In this document: positions 61,115 to 64,000 of the stretch, piece by piece
Position numbering within the stretch: position 1 is the first letter of the stretch
Layout of the letters: every line of letters starts with the position of its first letter
Translations under genes and position numbers: made by a program
DNA from: Armatimonadota bacterium
GTDB lineage: Bacteria > Sysuimicrobiota > Sysuimicrobiia > Sysuimicrobiales > Humicultoraceae
NCBI GenBank assembly: GCA_031459855.1
Contig: JAVKHP010000001.1
Coordinates: 1,222,059 to 1,286,058 of the forward strand
DNA length: 64,000 nucleotides
Direction: 5' to 3'
Notes under the pieces: generated by a model
Databases searched by the model: none
Told to the model about the DNA's origin: nothing
Seen by the model: the letters and a program-made list of their open reading frames with translations, nothing else

Positions 61115-62107
61115 ATGCGCCCTTCCATCGACAGCCAGGCGACGGCTCGCCCATCCTGGCAGCTCGTCGGCGTACTCGTCCTCGCGCTGGTGGCGGGCTG
61201 CAGCCCGCGTGGGGCGCCGTCGACCAGCTCGGGGACGTCGCACGGGAGCGGACCAGCGGGTACGCCTGTCCTCCGGGCGGTCGCGACGTATTCCGTGATC
61301 GCCGATCTGGCCCGGCAGGTCGGCGGCGACCGCGTGCAGGTCGTCAGCCTGGTCCCACCGGGCACCGACCCGCACACCTACGAACCCCGGCCCGACGACC
61401 TCAAGCGCGTCGCCGACGCGCACGTGATCTTCTACAACGGGCTGAACCTGGAACTGTGGTTTGACAAGCTCGTCCGCGGGTCGGGCACCCGGGCGCGCGT
61501 GGTCGTGGCCTCCACGGGCGTGACGCCCATCGTGATCCGGGATCCGCTCAGCCGGTACGACGGCGCCCCCGACCCGCACGCCTGGATGGACGTGCGGCTC
61601 GTGATCCAGCACTACGTGCCCACCATCCGCGACGCGTTCATCGCGCTGGATCCCGCTGGCGCCGACCACTACCGGCGCACCGCGGAGCGGTACGTCGCCG
61701 AGCTCGACGCCCTCGACCGCGCGATTCGGGCGCAGGTGGCCACCATCCCGCCGCCGCGGCGCAAGCTCGTGACCACCGAGAACGCCATGCACTACTTCGC
61801 CGCGCGCTACGGGTTCACGGTCGTCGGCTGGATCTACACCCTGGCACCGGAGGCCGAGCCACCGGCACGCCGAATCGTGGAGCTGGTGGGGAAGATCCGG
61901 CAGGAGGCCGTTCCCGCGCTCTTCGTCGACGTCACCCTCAACCGGAAGTTGATGGAGCGGCTGAGCCAGGAGACCGGGGTGCCGATCCGCGGTGCGCTCT
62001 ACATCGATTCCCTGGGCGCGCCCGGGAGCGGCGCCGACACGTACGCGGGCATGATGCGGGCCAACACCGCGTTGTTGGTCAGAGGCCTGGGAGGCAACGG
62101 GCCGTGA
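61115..62107 (+). CDS. mntA: Metal ABC transporter substrate-binding lipoprotein, Mn/Fe type (MntA/PsaA-like)
   Basis: A 330-residue cluster 9 binding protein with a lipoprotein signal (LVAGC). Metal ligands can be assigned by motif: H87 in GTDPHTYEP, H155 in PDPHAWMD, E222 in TTENAMHYFA and D298 in YIDSLGAPGSGADTYAGMM. The His-His-Glu-Asp set is that of Mn-binding PsaA/MntA; zinc-type ZnuA has His at the third place and a His-rich loop, absent here. GTGA overlap with the ATPase gene. Confidence 0.88.
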   Translation: MRPSIDSQATARPSWQLVGVLVLALVAGCSPRGAPSTSSGTSHGSGPAGTPVLRAVATYSVIADLARQVGGDRVQVVSLVPPGTDPHTYEPRPDDLKRVADAHVIFYNGLNLELWFDKLVRGSGTRARVVVASTGVTPIVIRDPLSRYDGAPDPHAWMDVRLVIQHYVPTIRDAFIALDPAGADHYRRTAERYVAELDALDRAIRAQVATIPPPRRKLVTTENAMHYFAARYGFTVVGWIYTLAPEAEPPARRIVELVGKIRQEAVPALFVDVTLNRKLMERLSQETGVPIRGALYIDSLGAPGSGADTYAGMMRANTALLVRGLGGNGP

Positions 62108-62862
62108 CGCCGGCGGTCGAGGTCCACAACCTGAGCGTCGCCTACGACACCCGCCCGGTGCTCCTGGGCGTCTCCCTCACCGTGCAGCGGGGCGAGGTGG
62201 TCGGGGTCATCGGCCCCAATGGCGCCGGCAAGTCCACCTTCTTCCGGGCGCTGCTGGGGCTGGTGACGCCCTGGACCGGGTGGATCCGGCTGCTGGGCGG
62301 CGACGTGACGACCAACCGGCGGTGGGTGGCCTATCTGCCGCAGCGGGAGGCCATCGACTGGGACTTCCCGCTCGTCGTGAGCGACGTGGTCATGATGGGC
62401 CGCTATCCCCACCTCGGCTGGGGACGGCGGCCGCGTCCCGAGGACCGGCGGATCGTGGCCGCCTGTCTGGACGCCCTGGGGATTGCCGACCTGCACGACC
62501 GGCCCATCGGCGCCCTCTCGGGAGGCCAGCAGCAGCGAACGTTCCTCGCGCGGGCGCTGGCGCAGGAGGCGCAGATCCTGCTGCTCGACGAGCCGTTCAT
62601 GGGCGTGGATGCGGCCACCGAGCAGGCGATCCTGGCGACGCTGCAGCGGCTGCGCGCCGAGGGGAAAACCGCGCTCATCGTCGACCACGACCTCACGCGC
62701 GCCGGGGCCGGCACCTACGACCGGGTCCTCCTGCTGAACCAGCGGCTGGTCGCCTACGGGCCGCCGGCGGAGGTGCTCACGACCGAGGTGCTGCGCACCA
62801 CCTACGCCGGCCGCCTCACGCCGCTGGAACGCCTTGGGACGCCCGGAGGGCGGTCCGCATGA
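62104..62862 (+). CDS. mntB: Metal ABC transporter ATP-binding protein (MntB/ZnuC-like)
   Basis: A 252-residue ATPase: Walker A GPNGAGKST, Q-loop YLPQREAIDWDFPLVVSDVVMMGRYPHLGWGRRP (a wording typical of the Mn/Zn cluster 9 family), signature LSGGQQQRTFLARALAQEA, Walker B ILLLDEPFMGVDA and H-loop IVDHDLTRA. GTG start overlaps the binding-protein stop, and its own stop overlaps the permease start as ATGA. Confidence 0.93.
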   Translation: MTPAVEVHNLSVAYDTRPVLLGVSLTVQRGEVVGVIGPNGAGKSTFFRALLGLVTPWTGWIRLLGGDVTTNRRWVAYLPQREAIDWDFPLVVSDVVMMGRYPHLGWGRRPRPEDRRIVAACLDALGIADLHDRPIGALSGGQQQRTFLARALAQEAQILLLDEPFMGVDAATEQAILATLQRLRAEGKTALIVDHDLTRAGAGTYDRVLLLNQRLVAYGPPAEVLTTEVLRTTYAGRLTPLERLGTPGGRSA

Positions 62863-64000
62863 CGCTGCTGCGGTCCCTGGTCGAGCCGCTGCAGTACACG
62901 TTCATGCAGCAGGCGCTGGTGGGGGCGATCCTGGTCGGCGTGACCTGCGCCGTGATGGGCAGCTTCCTGCTGGTCAAGCGCTGGGCGTTGCTGGGCGACG
63001 CCATCTCCCACGCCGTCCTGCCCGGGGTGGCCGTGGCCTTCCTGCTGGGCGTCCCCTTCGTCGTTGGGGCGCTGGTGACCGGGCTGCTCACCGCGCTTGG
63101 CATCGGCTTCGTGGAGCGGCACACGCGCCTCAAGCAGGACGCGGCCATGGGGCTGCTCTTCGTCAGCGCGTTCGCCCTGGGGCTGGCGATCATCAGCCGC
63201 ATCCGCAGCCCCGTGGATCTGTTCCACGTGCTGTTCGGCAACGTCCTGGCCGTCAGCCGGGGCGACCTGCTGCTCACGGGCAGCGCCGGTCTGGTCGTGG
63301 TCCTCACGATCGTCGTCCTCTTCAAGGAGCTGTTGCTGTGGGCGTTCGACCCCACCATGGCGGAGAGCGTGGGGCTGCCGGTGCGCGCGCTGCACTACCT
63401 CATGCTCCTGCTCACCTCGCTGACCATCGTGGCGTCGCTGCAGGCCGTCGGGATCGTGCTGGTGATCGCCATGCTCATCGCGCCGCCAGCGACCGCCCTC
63501 CTGCTCACGGATCGCTTCCACCGCCTGATCGTCCTGGCCGCGGGCATCGGCGTCGGCGCCGCGGTGGTCGGGCTGTTCCTCTCCTACTACCTCGACGTGG
63601 CCTCCGGCGCGGCCATGGCACTGGTCGGCACGCTGGCGTTCGGCCTCGCCCTGGGCTTCTCGCCGCGGCGGGGCCTGGTGGCCCGGGCGCTCCGCCGACG
63701 TCGAGCGTCGGTCGAGGCCCGCGTGGACGACTACCTCAAGGCGCTCTTCGCCCAGCCGGCGGGCCACGCGACCCTCCCGGAGGTCCTGGGCAACCGGCTG
63801 AGTGAGCCCGCGCCGACCGTCCGCGCCACCGTCCGCCGTCTGGTCGACCTCGGCCTCGCGGAGGTGACGCCGCACGGGGTGCGGCTCACCGCACGGGGAC
63901 GGCGGCAGGCGGCGGAGGTCGTGCGGGCCCACCGGCTCTGGGAGCGGTTCCTGGTCGACCGCGCCGGCCTGCCCTGGGAGGAGGTGCATGCCGCGGCCGA
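62859..64000 (+). CDS. Metal ABC permease fused to DtxR/MntR-like regulator domain (C-terminus cut by window)
   Basis: 380 residues are visible, with no stop. Residues 1 to about 272 are an ABC-3 family metal permease with seven to nine membrane segments: GSFLLVKRWALLGDAISHAVLPGVAVAFLLG, LKQDAAMGLLFVSAFALGLAI, MAESVGLPVRALHYLMLLL and GIVLVIAMLIAPPATALLLTDRF. From about 285 a winged-helix domain follows that resembles MntR/DtxR: VDDYLKALF, LSEPAPTVRATVRRLVDLGLAEVTPHGVRLTARGRRQA, then HRLWERFLVDRAGLPWEEVH. D291 and H358 match two MntR metal ligands; the Glu at the third place is K294. Compare Chlamydia YtgCR. Confidence 0.88.
   Translation, partial: MTLLRSLVEPLQYTFMQQALVGAILVGVTCAVMGSFLLVKRWALLGDAISHAVLPGVAVAFLLGVPFVVGALVTGLLTALGIGFVERHTRLKQDAAMGLLFVSAFALGLAIISRIRSPVDLFHVLFGNVLAVSRGDLLLTGSAGLVVVLTIVVLFKELLLWAFDPTMAESVGLPVRALHYLMLLLTSLTIVASLQAVGIVLVIAMLIAPPATALLLTDRFHRLIVLAAGIGVGAAVVGLFLSYYLDVASGAAMALVGTLAFGLALGFSPRRGLVARALRRRRASVEARVDDYLKALFAQPAGHATLPEVLGNRLSEPAPTVRATVRRLVDLGLAEVTPHGVRLTARGRRQAAEVVRAHRLWERFLVDRAGLPWEEVHAAA

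Noticed and set aside
1-64000. CRISPR array, tRNA or rRNA genes, insertion sequences, attachment sites
   Set aside because: No regularly spaced repeats, no T-loop/cloverleaf patterns noticed, no transposase or integrase motifs in any frame read. A short RNA could still be missed by eye.

Overview
This is a very GC-rich bacterial chromosome segment with dense gene packing, frequent GTG starts and strong GGAGG-type ribosome binding sites. I see no rRNA, tRNA, insertion sequence, prophage or CRISPR array. The content is that of a free-living heterotroph: many solute-uptake systems, peptidases, amidases, aldolases and aminotransferases, plus an archaeal-type ATP-dependent DNA ligase. The style recalls deep-branching high-GC soil or thermal lineages (Armatimonadota/CSP1-3-like, Rokubacteria or Chloroflexota), but the lineage cannot be fixed from this window.

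Layout. 0-12.6 kb: the end of a lactonase-type metallo-hydrolase; a small DNA-repair neighbourhood (ATP-dependent ligase, divergent O6-alkylguanine methyltransferase, and an endonuclease V-like protein that has lost key catalytic acids); two convergent class III aminotransferases; a DUF72 protein; a secreted beta-propeller; a lone Dpp/Nik-type ATPase; an MFS exporter; and a NamZ-type exo-muramidase. 12.8-16.7 kb: amidohydrolase, PilZ protein, ferritin and ketopantoate reductase-like protein. 16.7-22.1 kb (minus strand): a complete spermidine/putrescine-type ABC transporter with a short-chain dehydrogenase, and pterin carbinolamine dehydratase. 22.5-26.5 kb: drug-type MFS, L-2-hydroxyglutarate oxidase-like flavoprotein and the first of four M19 dipeptidase-family proteins. 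27.3-37.3 kb: a run of ten co-directional genes, namely threonine synthase, an OpuC-like betaine/choline transporter without an ATPase, an AstE/aspartoacylase-type deacylase, a Dpp-type transporter without ATPases, and two M19 proteins. 37.4-44.7 kb: a GntR/FCD regulator behind a palindromic operator, followed by a second ATPase-less Dpp transporter, Gfo/Idh oxidoreductase, flavin-type oxidase and M20 peptidase. 44.8-50.2 kb (minus): a COG2309 aminopeptidase-like protein, a TctABC tripartite carboxylate transporter and a formamidase. 50.7-58.0 kb: aldo/keto reductase and a canonical M19 dipeptidase, facing a minus-strand group with HpaI aldolase, LysE exporter and a third ATPase-less Dpp transporter. 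58.2-64 kb: metallo-hydrolase, nitrilase-family amidase, VWA protein, and a Mn/Fe-type metal ABC operon that runs off the window.

How the genes may work together. Three peptide-type transporters and one betaine-type transporter lack their own ATPases, so they probably borrow them from elsewhere. Their neighbours (M19, M20, AstE-like, formamidase, nitrilase) suggest uptake followed by hydrolysis of small amides or dipeptides. Three of the four M19 proteins share the same loss of one metal-binding half-site (no HxD, bridging Glu replaced by Gln) and look like one subfamily. The most striking element is at the right edge: the metal permease continues into a DtxR/MntR-like winged-helix domain, and a DtxR-box-like palindrome lies over the operon promoter. 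This arrangement is comparable to the YtgCR permease-repressor of Chlamydia. All functional statements are sequence-based inference; no database search was possible.
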